DNA of 53,732 bases from Bacillota bacterium (lineage in GTDB: Bacteria; Bacillota; Clostridia; Acetivibrionales; DTU013). The position numbers and the translations under genes are program-made. Location of the stretch: positions 1 to 53,732 of the forward strand of contig JAEYRB010000040.1 of assembly GCA_023409735.1 (NCBI GenBank), read 5' to 3'. The notes beneath the pieces are model-generated. The model had not been told where the DNA came from, made no database searches, and worked only from the letters and a program-made list of their open reading frames with translations. The first letter of the stretch is position 1. Every line of letters begins with the position of its first letter. Below are positions 14,646 through 24,602 of the stretch, piece by piece.

Positions 14646-17276
14646 ATGAGAACAGAAAAGAAGTATATATCCATAATAATTATGTGCAGTATATTATTTG
14701 TTGTATCTGCTACATTATTTGTAAAATTCATTGATGCATTTTACCAAAGAGCAATTAGCTATGTTGCGACATCCTCTTTAAAATACGTGAGTGAGTCGAC
14801 ACTGCAATCTGTTAATTCAATTTCTACAAATATCAGGGGATGTGAATGTGATGTCAAATCTGTAGCTTTTATATGCGGGAAGTATGACGATCTACATAAC
14901 AATAAATTGATTTCAGACCTTTTAAATATACGAAGTGGCTATAATGGAATGAACATCGCTATAGTCGATGTGAAGGGCTTGGGTACAGTCGTTTCAACAG
15001 GTAAGGAAATTAATATACATGATTACTCATTTAATGCTAATGAAGTTAACGGTGATAGCAGAATCGGTTACCTGAATAAATCACTGACAGGTGAGAGCTC
15101 GCCAGTGATATTGGTAAAAGAGCCAATTTACTCTGAAAATGGCGAATTCATGGGGGAAGTATATGGAACATATGATTTAGATCGACTCATACATGTCAGC
15201 AATAACAGTGTATATAATGACAATAAAATAATCCTTCTAAACGGTGATGGAATTGTTTTGTACACAGATCATGGAGAATTTCCGGCTAATATTGGAGAAA
15301 ATCTGAATATTCAGGAAGGCACGGCGAAGCTGCTTGCAAATAAGGATCGAACCTTTGAGTTTGAGTACGATGGAGATTTATATGCCGGATGCTGCAGACC
15401 TCTTGAAATAAGTGATTGGTGTGTCATGGAGATAATGCCTTATACAGTTCTGAAATCTTCATACAGCGATCTGAACAATACATTTAAATTATACATGTCT
15501 ATTTGCTTTATTGTACTCTCTGTAGTTAGTATTCTAGTTATTATTCTTTCTATTATTGGAATGAATAGTGAACGAAAAGCTGAAGAATCTGAAAGCGCTG
15601 TGCGAAAAGCGCAAATTGTTCAAAATAAGCTTCAACATGAGGCTTCTTTGCGTAATCAGGCACTTGAGGGTGTTGGAAGATATTTTATTGGAATATACAT
15701 AGTTAATTTAAATAACGGTATTACTACAGTCATCAAAGCCTCAAAATATTTCGATGAAATGCTCAGTTCCACTCAACAGCATTTTTTTGCGGCGTTTGGT
15801 AATTATTTAGGAGAAAAGGTGCCTGATGAGTATACTAAGTCATTGATGGCTTTTATGTCTTCGAGGTTGCTAAAAGCTGAATTAGACAATGGTAATATAC
15901 CTGAATTGACTTACAGAACTAGTGAAGGCCAGTGGATTACAGTACGTGTATACCGCGCACTTGATTATACAACTGAAAAGCTGATGACCTTATGGGTGTT
16001 CGAAAATGCTAACGAAAGAGCCCGTATGCAGGAGACGCTAAAGGCTGCTCTCTCTGTTGCTGAACAGGCATCATGCGCAAAATCACAGTTTTTATCGAAT
16101 ATGTCTCATGATATACGCACTCTTATGAATACAATTGTAGGTATGACAAGGATTGCGAAGAGAACTATACAGTATAATCCTGAGAGAAAAGAATGCGCAG
16201 CTGCTGTGAACGGCTGTTTGGAGAATATATCCGTTTCGTCTAACCTGATGCTTGGCCTTATTAATAATATTTTAGATATGTCACGAATAGAAAACGGTAA
16301 GCTAAATCTTGAAGAGGATAGTTTTACATTAGATAAAATATTAGATTCTATTTCAGTAGTTATAGGGCAGCAGGCAAATGAAAAGGCTCAGAAATTTTCA
16401 ATTTCAGTTAACAATGTAAGGCATAATCAGCTGATAGGCGACAAGTCGCGACTTAATGAGGTTTTTATGAATATATTGGGAAATTGTGTCAAGTTTACAC
16501 CCGAAGGCGGTGTTATCCATATGGATGTAAACGAGCTAGGCCAGGAGGGTGAATATGCGCGCTTCAGATTTACATGCAGCGATACAGGTCAAGGTATAAG
16601 TAAGGAATTTTTGCCCCATATATTTGAATCCTTTGTGCAGGAAAATCAAAGAGTAAGGTCCACGTTCAAAGGGACAGGCCTGGGTATGGCAATTGCCAAG
16701 TCGATCCTTGATGCTATGAACGGAACAATCGATATTCAAAGTGAAGTTGGTAAGGGAACAGTGTTCACTGTAGAGATACCGATTCGTATGCAGAACGTGC
16801 CCGGCAATGAGGCTGATAATAAAGACAGTGAATCTGATACCATTAAAAATGAAATGCAGGAAAAGATTATAGAGCTGCAGGAAAAAGAAAATGCATTCAA
16901 TGGCTTGAGGGTTCTTCTTGTTGAAGATATTGAAATTAATGCAGAAATAGTTACTATTGAGATGGAAGAACGGGGAGCATCAGTTGACTGGGCTGTAGAT
17001 GGAAAGCAAGCGTTAGAACGGTTTAAAAACAGTGCTCTAGGTTGTTACAGATTAGTCTTGATGGACATCCGCATGCCTGTTATGGATGGCTTTGAGACAG
17101 CAAAGGCTATACGTGCTCTTGACAGAACTGATGCACAAAACGTAATGATTATCGCGGTTACTGCCGACGCATACGCCTCAGACATTGAAAAGGCAAAGCG
17201 AGCAGGTATGAATGAGCACATATCAAAGCCCATTGATTTTGACGTCTTGGAGGAAAAAATAAGAAAACTTTTGTGA
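14646..17276 (+). CDS. Hybrid sensor histidine kinase/response regulator
   Basis: Membrane sensor of 876 aa. Order: membrane helix (about 8-29), extracellular Cache-like domain (about 30-275, with EPIYSENGEFMGEVYGTYD), second helix (about 280-305), a PAS-like cytoplasmic stretch (about 330-460), HisKA with His488, HATPase (N-box NILGNCVKFTP, G-boxes DTGQGIS and GTGLGMAIA), and a C-terminal receiver with Asp807 in LMDIRMPVMDG and a late SKPID lysine. Oddity: the H-box reads SHDIRTLMN, with leucine at 493 replacing the nearly invariant proline. The ATG at 14646 lies 11 bases after AGGAAG; ATG 14637 and GTG 14634 overlap that site. It has no linked output regulator, so a phosphorelay partner must be elsewhere. 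Signal unknown. Confidence 0.85.
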   Translation: MRTEKKYISIIIMCSILFVVSATLFVKFIDAFYQRAISYVATSSLKYVSESTLQSVNSISTNIRGCECDVKSVAFICGKYDDLHNNKLISDLLNIRSGYNGMNIAIVDVKGLGTVVSTGKEINIHDYSFNANEVNGDSRIGYLNKSLTGESSPVILVKEPIYSENGEFMGEVYGTYDLDRLIHVSNNSVYNDNKIILLNGDGIVLYTDHGEFPANIGENLNIQEGTAKLLANKDRTFEFEYDGDLYAGCCRPLEISDWCVMEIMPYTVLKSSYSDLNNTFKLYMSICFIVLSVVSILVIILSIIGMNSERKAEESESAVRKAQIVQNKLQHEASLRNQALEGVGRYFIGIYIVNLNNGITTVIKASKYFDEMLSSTQQHFFAAFGNYLGEKVPDEYTKSLMAFMSSRLLKAELDNGNIPELTYRTSEGQWITVRVYRALDYTTEKLMTLWVFENANERARMQETLKAALSVAEQASCAKSQFLSNMSHDIRTLMNTIVGMTRIAKRTIQYNPERKECAAAVNGCLENISVSSNLMLGLINNILDMSRIENGKLNLEEDSFTLDKILDSISVVIGQQANEKAQKFSISVNNVRHNQLIGDKSRLNEVFMNILGNCVKFTPEGGVIHMDVNELGQEGEYARFRFTCSDTGQGISKEFLPHIFESFVQENQRVRSTFKGTGLGMAIAKSILDAMNGTIDIQSEVGKGTVFTVEIPIRMQNVPGNEADNKDSESDTIKNEMQEKIIELQEKENAFNGLRVLLVEDIEINAEIVTIEMEERGASVDWAVDGKQALERFKNSALGCYRLVLMDIRMPVMDGFETAKAIRALDRTDAQNVMIIAVTADAYASDIEKAKRAGMNEHISKPIDFDVLEEKIRKLL

Positions 17277-17398
17277 GAAAATTATGCCAATTAACCATGA
17301 TTTTTATTAACCATATAGCCTGATAATGTATATATTAACCGCTTATAATGGCAATTACACATGACCTAAAGAAGAAATAAGCTGTACCACTAACAAGT

Positions 17399-18286
17399 TC
17401 AGGCGGGAGAACTTAATCTTAATTTTGTTGGGGTGCAACCGACTTGTTTCTTAAAAACACGGTTAAAGTAGCTTATATTATCAAAACCACACTCAAGTGC
17501 GATATCAGTAATACTCAGATTGCTTGCTTTGATAAGTGTAATAGCTTTTTCTACACGATATTGATTAATATAGTCTACAATATTTATACCTGTCATTTCC
17601 TTGAAAAATTTGCTTAAGTACTGAGGTGTTAAGTCAAAAGCCATGCTGATATCAATAAGCTTGATTTTTTTATTAAAATTTTGGTATATGTACCCAAGTA
17701 CGTTTTTTAACATAAAATATCTTTTTGATTTAAAGGAATACTTTCTCAACTCTTCCATAGTGGTATAGAGGTTATTTCTTAATATAGTGCTGAATATGGA
17801 GAACAGCATACTCTTGAGTACTAATTCATAAACAAAGTTCTTGTTGGTAAGTTCATCAATTACAACTTTCAGGGAAGATATAATTTTTTCATGAGAGGGT
17901 GTCTCAGGCTTGAAATGTGAGAGTATCCTATATTGATTACTGATGATCCCGTCAAAAAACCTTCGACAGGCATCAAATGAGTTGCTGAGAAGTTCTGTTG
18001 AAAAAACTACAGAATAATATGTAGAATCCCCCGTCATGGAGTATGCAGCATGAATGCGTCCGCTGTTTACAAAAACACATTCACCGGCTTGAACAGGGAT
18101 GGTTTCATCGTCAATGGTAAAGATTGCCTTACCAATTTGCATATAGATGAATTCCAGTTCATTATGCCAATGGTGAGGCAAAATCGCACATGGAGTATTA
18201 TGAGTAACACAGTATAGTGCGATTGGAAGCATACCTTCTCCATGTTGTTTATGTTCCTTCATCTTTTCATTACTTATAATATTCAT
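17399..18286 (-). CDS. AraC-family regulator with cupin sensor domain
   Basis: A 295-residue one-component regulator. Residues about 20-110 form an AraC-type cupin (HHWHNELEFIYMQIGKA, then VQAGECVFVNSGRIHA), the usual sugar-sensing pocket. Residues about 190-290 hold the double HTH: first LIDISMAFDLTPQYLSKFFK, second ITDIALECGFDNISYFNRVF followed by KKQVGCTP. It is divergent from the GH31 gene across 167 bases and is the obvious local regulator, probably activating it in the presence of a xyloside or glucoside (inference). AAAGGG precedes the ATG. Confidence 0.85.
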   Translation of the reverse strand: MNIISNEKMKEHKQHGEGMLPIALYCVTHNTPCAILPHHWHNELEFIYMQIGKAIFTIDDETIPVQAGECVFVNSGRIHAAYSMTGDSTYYSVVFSTELLSNSFDACRRFFDGIISNQYRILSHFKPETPSHEKIISSLKVVIDELTNKNFVYELVLKSMLFSIFSTILRNNLYTTMEELRKYSFKSKRYFMLKNVLGYIYQNFNKKIKLIDISMAFDLTPQYLSKFFKEMTGINIVDYINQYRVEKAITLIKASNLSITDIALECGFDNISYFNRVFKKQVGCTPTKLRLSSPA

Positions 18287-18453
18287 GGCAGTGAGCCCTT
18301 TCTTAAGTATTTATATATTAAAATAGTATTATATCATGTTCATTTTATGCAAGTATTTTCTTAAAAAAGCAAATATAATACTAATGTTGGCTGGATTTGA
18401 CTAAGCAGTGTGTATGCATAGCATTAACAAATATTTTTATAGGAGTGATAAAA
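18287..18453. promoter_or_regulatory. Divergent promoter region, AraC regulator / GH31
   Basis: Consensus -10 boxes face away from each other: TATAAT on the plus strand at 18374-18379 and on the minus strand at 18328-18333. Both lack a good -35, as is common for activator-dependent promoters. Confidence 0.4.
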
Positions 18454-20817
18454 ATGTATACTAAAATATCAGATACTTCCTTATTTGTTCACATTGTGCC
18501 CCTTGCAAATAATATTTTACGAGTAGTTTATTCACATAGTAAACAAAAGCCTGAAAATAGCGTTCTTATTGCGGAGGATTTCACTCCGGTTAAAGAAATA
18601 ACAACAGATATGTATACGGCTGAGGAGGATGCTATTGAGTTTAAAAATAAAAAGGGAGAAATGATTCTTAGGGAGATTGGGCATCAATTAATAGAAAAAG
18701 AAGTTTTTAAATACTTCATAGATGGTGAACCAATTATAAAACATAAGAAAACTGCAAACGGAGAGGTGTCTTATATAGAAAATGCCAGGAAGGAGCCGGC
18801 AGGTACGTCTTATGAGGGAAAGCTTACGTTTGCCATAACAGAAGACGAATACATTTATGGGCTGGGTCAGCACGAGAACGGGATATACAACTACAATGGC
18901 AGTAAGGAATACCTTTATCAGACGAATATGAAGATATCCATTCCATTTATAATTTCGTCAAAAAATTATGGAATACTTATAGATACTGAAAGTGCTATGA
19001 TCTATGAGAGTAAGCAGGGGATAATGGAATTTACTATCGATACTACGGATGAGCTTTCGTATTATGTAATTACGGGCGAAAGCTTTGACGAGATCATAAG
19101 AGCTTTGAGAAGCTTGACAGGCAGGACTCCGATGCTGCCAAGATGGGCATACGGTTACGTCCAGTCAAGAGAGCGCTACAATTCCTCAGAGGAACTGATC
19201 AATACGGCAGAGAAATTCAGAAAGCTTGGAATCCCTATTGATTGTATTGTTCAGGATTGGTTTACCTGGGAAGATGGTTTATGGGGAGAGAAAAAAGTAG
19301 ATAAAAAGAGGTATCCTAATATAAGCGAGCTTACACAATCACTTCATAATGATCATGTTAAGCTGATGGTTTCTATTTGGCCTAATATGGCAGAAGGCGG
19401 AACAAATCTAAACGAGTTCAGAGAAAAGGGCTTACTGCTTCCGAATTCATTGACCTATAATGCATTTAGTGAGGAAGCACGAGCTGCTTACTGGAAGCAG
19501 TGCGAAGAAGAGTGGTTCTCCGGAGGTATAGATGCATGGTGGTGCGATAATGCAGAACCATTCTCTGATGCGGACTGGAACGGGGAAATAAAAAGACCTG
19601 AGGAAGTGCGATACCAGCTGATCATAGACGATTCAAAAAAGTCTATGGATTGGACACGACTTAATTCATACGGACTTTTCCATTCTAAGGGCATTTATGA
19701 AAACTGGCGAAAAACAAAACCTGAAAAACGTGTGACCAATCTGACAAGGTCAACCTATATTTCCGGTCAGCGTTATGGTACTATTCCATGGTCTGGAGAC
19801 ATTAGTGCCAAATGGTCTACACTTAAAAATCAGATCACAGAAGGTATAAAATTCTCTCTGAGCGGAATGCCTTATTGGACGCTTGACATCGGTGCATTCT
19901 TTGTAGTAAAGGATAAATGGGAAAACAGGGGCTGCAACAACAATAGCCGTAGCCCATTATGGTTCTGGGATGGGGATTACAATGAGGGCGTTAATGATGC
20001 GGGTTACAAAGAGCTTTATGTGCGATGGCTGCAATATGGGACTTTCTTGCCTATGTTCCGTTCGCATGGCACGGATACTCCAAGAGAACCCTGGAATTTC
20101 GGCAGACCGGGAGAAATGTTCTACGATGCCATATTAAAATTTATTAAACTTCGTTATCGGCTGATGCCTTATATTTACTCAATAGCAGCTGCAGTGAATC
20201 AAGAACATGACACAATACTGCGAAGCTTGATGTTTGATTTTGCAGAAGACAAAAATGTAAGGGGGATCAGTGACAGCTTTATGTTTGGTAAGGCGTTCCT
20301 GGTTTGCCCTGTCACTGAGCCTATGTATTATGAGGCTGATAATGTATCATTGTCAAATATCGAAAAGACAAAGAGGGTTTATTTACCTGAAGGTACGAAT
20401 TGGTATGATTTCTGGACGAGTGAGAGCTATTCAGGAGGGCAGTACGTCGTATGTAATGCAGCATTGGATGTGATACCTCTCTTTGTTAAGGCAGGTTCAA
20501 TTATTCCGGTATCTGAGCCATTGCTTTATGCGGATGAGAGAGCCGGAGAGGTGTCTGAGATCCTGATCTATGGCGGTGATAACGGAGAATTTGTCCTTTA
20601 TAATGATGAAGGTGACAATTATTCATATGAGAATGGGAATTACTCAGCAGTTAAAATAGAATACAATGATAAAGAAAAAACGCTGATGTTTAGGAAAGTA
20701 TGCGGTATGTTTAAGTACCAGGAAAACTTCAAGATAAAATTGATTGAGAATGGATATGTATCACAAGAAATTAATTTTATTTACTCAGGAAGTGAGCAAA
20801 TAGTCAGTCTTGCATAA
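18454..20817 (+). CDS. GH31 alpha-xylosidase/alpha-glucosidase
   Basis: Glycoside hydrolase family 31 enzyme of 787 aa, cytoplasmic (no signal peptide). N-terminal beta-sandwich about 1-220 (with the family stretch YIYGLGQHENG), a TIM barrel about 225-590, and C-terminal beta domains. The catalytic pair is clear: nucleophile Asp365 in WWCDNAEP and acid/base Asp449 in IPWSGDI. Whether it acts on alpha-xylosides, as in xyloglucan breakdown, or on alpha-glucosides cannot be settled by motif; the AWWCDNAEPF context and the company of a beta-xylosidase favour xylosides. Start at 18454 follows AGGAGTG; an in-frame ATG at 18397 has no ribosome site. Divergent AraC regulator, strong hairpin behind the stop. 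Confidence 0.85.
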   Translation: MYTKISDTSLFVHIVPLANNILRVVYSHSKQKPENSVLIAEDFTPVKEITTDMYTAEEDAIEFKNKKGEMILREIGHQLIEKEVFKYFIDGEPIIKHKKTANGEVSYIENARKEPAGTSYEGKLTFAITEDEYIYGLGQHENGIYNYNGSKEYLYQTNMKISIPFIISSKNYGILIDTESAMIYESKQGIMEFTIDTTDELSYYVITGESFDEIIRALRSLTGRTPMLPRWAYGYVQSRERYNSSEELINTAEKFRKLGIPIDCIVQDWFTWEDGLWGEKKVDKKRYPNISELTQSLHNDHVKLMVSIWPNMAEGGTNLNEFREKGLLLPNSLTYNAFSEEARAAYWKQCEEEWFSGGIDAWWCDNAEPFSDADWNGEIKRPEEVRYQLIIDDSKKSMDWTRLNSYGLFHSKGIYENWRKTKPEKRVTNLTRSTYISGQRYGTIPWSGDISAKWSTLKNQITEGIKFSLSGMPYWTLDIGAFFVVKDKWENRGCNNNSRSPLWFWDGDYNEGVNDAGYKELYVRWLQYGTFLPMFRSHGTDTPREPWNFGRPGEMFYDAILKFIKLRYRLMPYIYSIAAAVNQEHDTILRSLMFDFAEDKNVRGISDSFMFGKAFLVCPVTEPMYYEADNVSLSNIEKTKRVYLPEGTNWYDFWTSESYSGGQYVVCNAALDVIPLFVKAGSIIPVSEPLLYADERAGEVSEILIYGGDNGEFVLYNDEGDNYSYENGNYSAVKIEYNDKEKTLMFRKVCGMFKYQENFKIKLIENGYVSQEINFIYSGSEQIVSLA

Positions 20818-20847
20818 ACAGGGCAATTGTTATGATTCGCGCTTAAG

Positions 20848-20901
20848 TTCAGCAGTACAATGTGTGGCTAATAATAAGTCATAATGCATTGTGCTGCTGA
20901 A
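20848..20901 (+). terminator. Stem-loop after the GH31 gene
   Basis: TTCAGCAGTACAATG (20848-20862) pairs with CATTGTGCTGCTGAA (20887-20901), 15 bp with one G-U. It lacks a true U run (followed by TTATTTAATG), so it is a moderate terminator or mRNA 3' stabiliser. Confidence 0.6.
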
Positions 20902-21025
20902 TTATTTAATGACAAATGATGTAAAGAATAAAGTATGTATTTATTATTTATTATATGATATTATTAGCTTAAACTAATACACACATTTTGATTCTGCTGT
21001 GAAACCTGAGATGAGGACAGAAATT

Positions 21026-22813
21026 ATGGCATGTCTGATTTCAAAATTTAGAGACACTTCATTAAGAGCAAGAATATTTATCTTTTATGCAGCTATCCTC
21101 CTTGTTTCATTGTCTATATTTGCACTATTGACTATAAGAATATCTAATCAAGCAATAGTTAAGAAAGCTGCAAGAAATGCAGAAAGAGAATTAACGCTTA
21201 TTAACAAGAGTCTTTTAAATCTGACGCAAACAACAGAAGACTATGTCAGGATACTATCTATGGATAATAGGCTGCAAAATCAGCTTGAACGTATGAATTT
21301 AAATGAATTAAGTTCACTTGATAATCTTGAGGTAAGTAAGACCATTTCAACTGTGATGAGCAATATTACACAACCAACCACGCGTATTGCTGCTGCAAGC
21401 ATTATGTCATCAAAGAGAAAGCTTTTTGAGGTTGGCTTTGTTGACAACTCAAGTATCTATTCAGCGATCGATGATGATATTATCGATTCAGTAACTGAAA
21501 ACAAAACCCCAACATGGATAGGATTGATTAAAATGAAATACAATTATGGGGGGGAAGAGGACGCATTTGCTATAGCAAAAACTATTATTGGAATTGATAC
21601 GGGACATATTTTAGGGACAGCGATATTATATGTCAAGGAAAAGGATGTAGCAGCCATTTACCTGGATAACATAGTAAATAAAAATGATAAATTCTTTATT
21701 ATTGATGATCAAAGAACGATAATTTCCACCCAGAACAAAAACGAGTTATATAGCAGGTTTGATGATGAAAGATACTTGGGTGAATATAGACTTGAGGATG
21801 TTTCCAATAATGAAAGCTTCATTAGAAACATAGAAGGAAAGAAGACTCTGGTTGCCATTCAGGATTTTGAAAAGCTTAACTGGAAAATTGTCAGTTTGAT
21901 TCCACTTGATGAAATTACATATGAAAACAGAGGAATGACCAAGCTTATAATTTCGTTTGGACTGATCTGTCTTTTAATTGCATTCATTGCTTCATATTTA
22001 TTGTCTTATACTATATCAAAACCAATATTAGAGTTGGTTAAGATAATGCGTGAAATCAAATCAGGCAATATGCAGCTAAGAGCTGATCTTAATGAAAAAG
22101 GCGAAATCGGTATGCTTGGAGACGGTTTCAATAGTCTGATGGATAAAATAAACGGGTTATTGGAGGAAATCTATAATGAACAGAAGCTGAAACGGGAAAA
22201 CGAATTTAAGCTTCTTCAATCTCAGATCAAGCCGCACTTTTTATATAATACAATTGAAACTATTATTTCCTTTATCAAGCTTGGACTAGAGGATAATGCA
22301 ATGATGACGGCGAAATACCTTGCAGGCTTCTATAGAATTTCACTGAGCAAGGGTAATGACATAATAACTGTAAATGATGAAATGCAGCTTATTAACAATT
22401 ATCTTTCGATACAAAAGCTAAGGTATGTAGAATATTTGGATTATGAACTGGATTTCGACGAAAAGATATTAAAATATCAAATACCGAAATTGACACTGCA
22501 GCCTCTTGTGGAGAATTCTATTTATCATGGCTTAAAGCAGAAGGATGAAAAAGGTACTCTGTCAATAAGGGGCTATTATGATCAAGATATAATAAAGATA
22601 GAGGTCATGGACGATGGTGTAGGAATGTCTGAGGACATGATAAAAAAGGTTCTTAACCGGCCGTTGAACGAGCAGAAGAGTACTGATTTTGGAGTGTTCA
22701 GCGTTGATACAAGATTAAAATTGCTGTATGGAGAGCAGTACGGATTAAGCATCGAGAGTGTGGTAGGAGAATATACAAAAGTTATTGTCAGCCTTCCGGC
22801 TGTTGATATGTAG
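21026..22813 (+). CDS. YesM-type sensor histidine kinase
   Basis: Membrane kinase of 595 aa controlling carbohydrate uptake. Order: TM1 about 15-37, extracellular sensor about 40-300, TM2 about 305-330, HAMP (SKPILELVKIMREIKSGNMQ), the His_kinase domain typical of the LytS/YesM group with His404 in SQIKPHFLYN, and an HATPase (LQPLVENSIYHGL, DDGVGMS). It is followed after 11 bases by its response regulator and then by a sugar ABC transporter. I choose ATG 21026 (GATGAGGA upstream); GTG 20999 and ATG 21011 remain open in the same frame. It probably senses an extracellular oligosaccharide, perhaps with the solute-binding protein (inference). Confidence 0.85.
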   Translation: MACLISKFRDTSLRARIFIFYAAILLVSLSIFALLTIRISNQAIVKKAARNAERELTLINKSLLNLTQTTEDYVRILSMDNRLQNQLERMNLNELSSLDNLEVSKTISTVMSNITQPTTRIAAASIMSSKRKLFEVGFVDNSSIYSAIDDDIIDSVTENKTPTWIGLIKMKYNYGGEEDAFAIAKTIIGIDTGHILGTAILYVKEKDVAAIYLDNIVNKNDKFFIIDDQRTIISTQNKNELYSRFDDERYLGEYRLEDVSNNESFIRNIEGKKTLVAIQDFEKLNWKIVSLIPLDEITYENRGMTKLIISFGLICLLIAFIASYLLSYTISKPILELVKIMREIKSGNMQLRADLNEKGEIGMLGDGFNSLMDKINGLLEEIYNEQKLKRENEFKLLQSQIKPHFLYNTIETIISFIKLGLEDNAMMTAKYLAGFYRISLSKGNDIITVNDEMQLINNYLSIQKLRYVEYLDYELDFDEKILKYQIPKLTLQPLVENSIYHGLKQKDEKGTLSIRGYYDQDIIKIEVMDDGVGMSEDMIKKVLNRPLNEQKSTDFGVFSVDTRLKLLYGEQYGLSIESVVGEYTKVIVSLPAVDM

Positions 22814-22824
22814 GGGGAGTAAAT

Positions 22825-24450
22825 ATGCTGAAAATAATGATAGTAGATGATGAGTTCTATTTTAGAGAGGCACTTAAGATATCACTTCCCTGGTCTGAAC
22901 TTGGCTTTGATATATGCGGGGAAGCAAAAAACGGCAAGGATGCACTTGAAAAGCTGGAAGAATTGGATCCGGATATTGTAATAGTAGATATAAACATGCC
23001 CATTATGGATGGCCTTGAGTTTGCTCAGAATGTTAGGGATTTGGGTAATAATTGCAAGATGATAATTTTAACAGGACACAGTGAATTTAATTATGCAAGG
23101 CAGGCTGTTCAGCTTGGAGTGAATAACTATATCTTAAAGCCTGTAAATGAAGACGAGCTTAAGGACTCACTTTTGGAAATTAAGAAGATACTTGAAAATG
23201 AAGCACATGTAAGAATAGAGGTTGATTACCTTAAGCAACAGGTTAAGGAAAGCAAGCCGCTGCTAAAGGAAAAGTATTTAAATGAGTTGATACAAGGAAA
23301 TTTAATAAAGAATAACAATGAGACAATAAAGAAAATGGAATATCTTAATATTAATGTACAATCCGAATATTACCAGGTCATCACCATAGAGCTGGACTAT
23401 GATGAAGACCTGAGTTGGAGTGATGATGATAAGCAGCTGTGGAAATTTGCTGTATCCAATATAGCGTGCGAAATACTTGCTGAGCAATTTGTGCTGGATA
23501 TATGCTTCGATATAGATGACAGGATATGTATAATAGTTGGAAGGAATACTTCTGAGAGTAATTGCGATTTCAATTCACTGCTTTACAACAGGCTGGAGCT
23601 TATCAGGGCTGCGGTATATAAGCACCTTAGCTTTACTATTACCATAGGTGTCGGACGCGAGAAGAATGAGTTATATGATATCCATATATCCTACAAAGAG
23701 TCCATCGTTGCACTTAAAAATAAATTGACAATCGGTAAGAACAAGGTTATTTCATACAACTCTGTGGCTGAGTCGGAGATCAGGGGGAATTTCTTTACAA
23801 GTGAACATAGAAGCCGACTTTTGATGAATATGCGTATCGCTGATGAGGCTGAGGTTGAGAAGCTCATAAAGCAAATTTTCAGTAAAATACGTCGGGAAGG
23901 TATTCAGCATGAAGTATTTACAGTAATGTGTATAGAGATTATAGCGGTATGCATGGAATTTACTGTTGAGGTAGGCTTAAGTATTAAGGATATGCTACCA
24001 AATAGTCAATTTAACATTATTGAGGAAATTCAGTCCAGAAATTCGATTGATGAAATTGAAAATTGGGTTTTAACCATTTTTATTCACACGATCGAAATGG
24101 TTAAAAAAAATAGGAATTCAAAGGCATCAAGGCTTATTGAAGAAGTTAAAAAGTATATAATAGAAAATTATCATGATAGTGAGTTAACTATTGATGATAT
24201 AGCAAAAAATCTTTTTGTCAATTATACTCATCTTTGCTTTATTTTCAAAAGAGACACGGGTATGACCATCAATGAGTATTTAACAGAGTATAGAATAAGC
24301 AAAGCAAAGGAGTTTTTTGATAAGGGGGACGTACTGGTGCTTGATGTTGCAGCAAAGGTGGGATATGCGGATGCAAACTACTTCGCGAAATGCTTTAAGA
24401 AGTTCTATGGCTTGGCTCCGAGTAAATATATCGAGAATATAACTCGTTAG
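22825..24450 (+). CDS. YesN-type response regulator, REC plus AraC HTH
   Basis: Cognate regulator of the preceding kinase, 541 aa. N-terminal receiver about 1-120 with phosphoacceptor Asp55 in VIVDINMP and the conserved LKPV lysine; a middle region about 130-430 of the YesN/AraC type that is poorly conserved; C-terminal AraC HTH about 440-540 (TIDDIAKNLFVNYTHLCFIF, then LDVAAKVGYADANYFAKCFK). AGGGGGA precedes the ATG. It should activate the downstream transporter genes, whose promoter lies about 60 bases behind this stop codon. Confidence 0.9.
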   Translation: MLKIMIVDDEFYFREALKISLPWSELGFDICGEAKNGKDALEKLEELDPDIVIVDINMPIMDGLEFAQNVRDLGNNCKMIILTGHSEFNYARQAVQLGVNNYILKPVNEDELKDSLLEIKKILENEAHVRIEVDYLKQQVKESKPLLKEKYLNELIQGNLIKNNNETIKKMEYLNINVQSEYYQVITIELDYDEDLSWSDDDKQLWKFAVSNIACEILAEQFVLDICFDIDDRICIIVGRNTSESNCDFNSLLYNRLELIRAAVYKHLSFTITIGVGREKNELYDIHISYKESIVALKNKLTIGKNKVISYNSVAESEIRGNFFTSEHRSRLLMNMRIADEAEVEKLIKQIFSKIRREGIQHEVFTVMCIEIIAVCMEFTVEVGLSIKDMLPNSQFNIIEEIQSRNSIDEIENWVLTIFIHTIEMVKKNRNSKASRLIEEVKKYIIENYHDSELTIDDIAKNLFVNYTHLCFIFKRDTGMTINEYLTEYRISKAKEFFDKGDVLVLDVAAKVGYADANYFAKCFKKFYGLAPSKYIENITR

Positions 24451-24496
24451 TATTAGTATTTCCTAATATTTTTCCTTATCCACAAAAGATATTCCC

Positions 24497-24558
24497 TGTA
24501 ATAAATTTTAACGCGATTATATAATAACATTGTAACAGTTACAGAACCTTTCGAAAGG
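24497..24558 (+). promoter_or_regulatory. Promoter and palindrome before the solute-binding gene
   Basis: TATAAT (24520-24525) with a weak -35 TGTAAT (24497-24502) at 17 bases. The perfect palindrome CCTTTCGAAAGG (24547-24558) follows, at about +15 in the leader, and may be an operator or part of a leader hairpin. Confidence 0.45.
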
Positions 24559-24602
24559 GCTATTCTCTGAAATCAATTATGAAAATTGAGGAGGCCAAAA
24601 AA

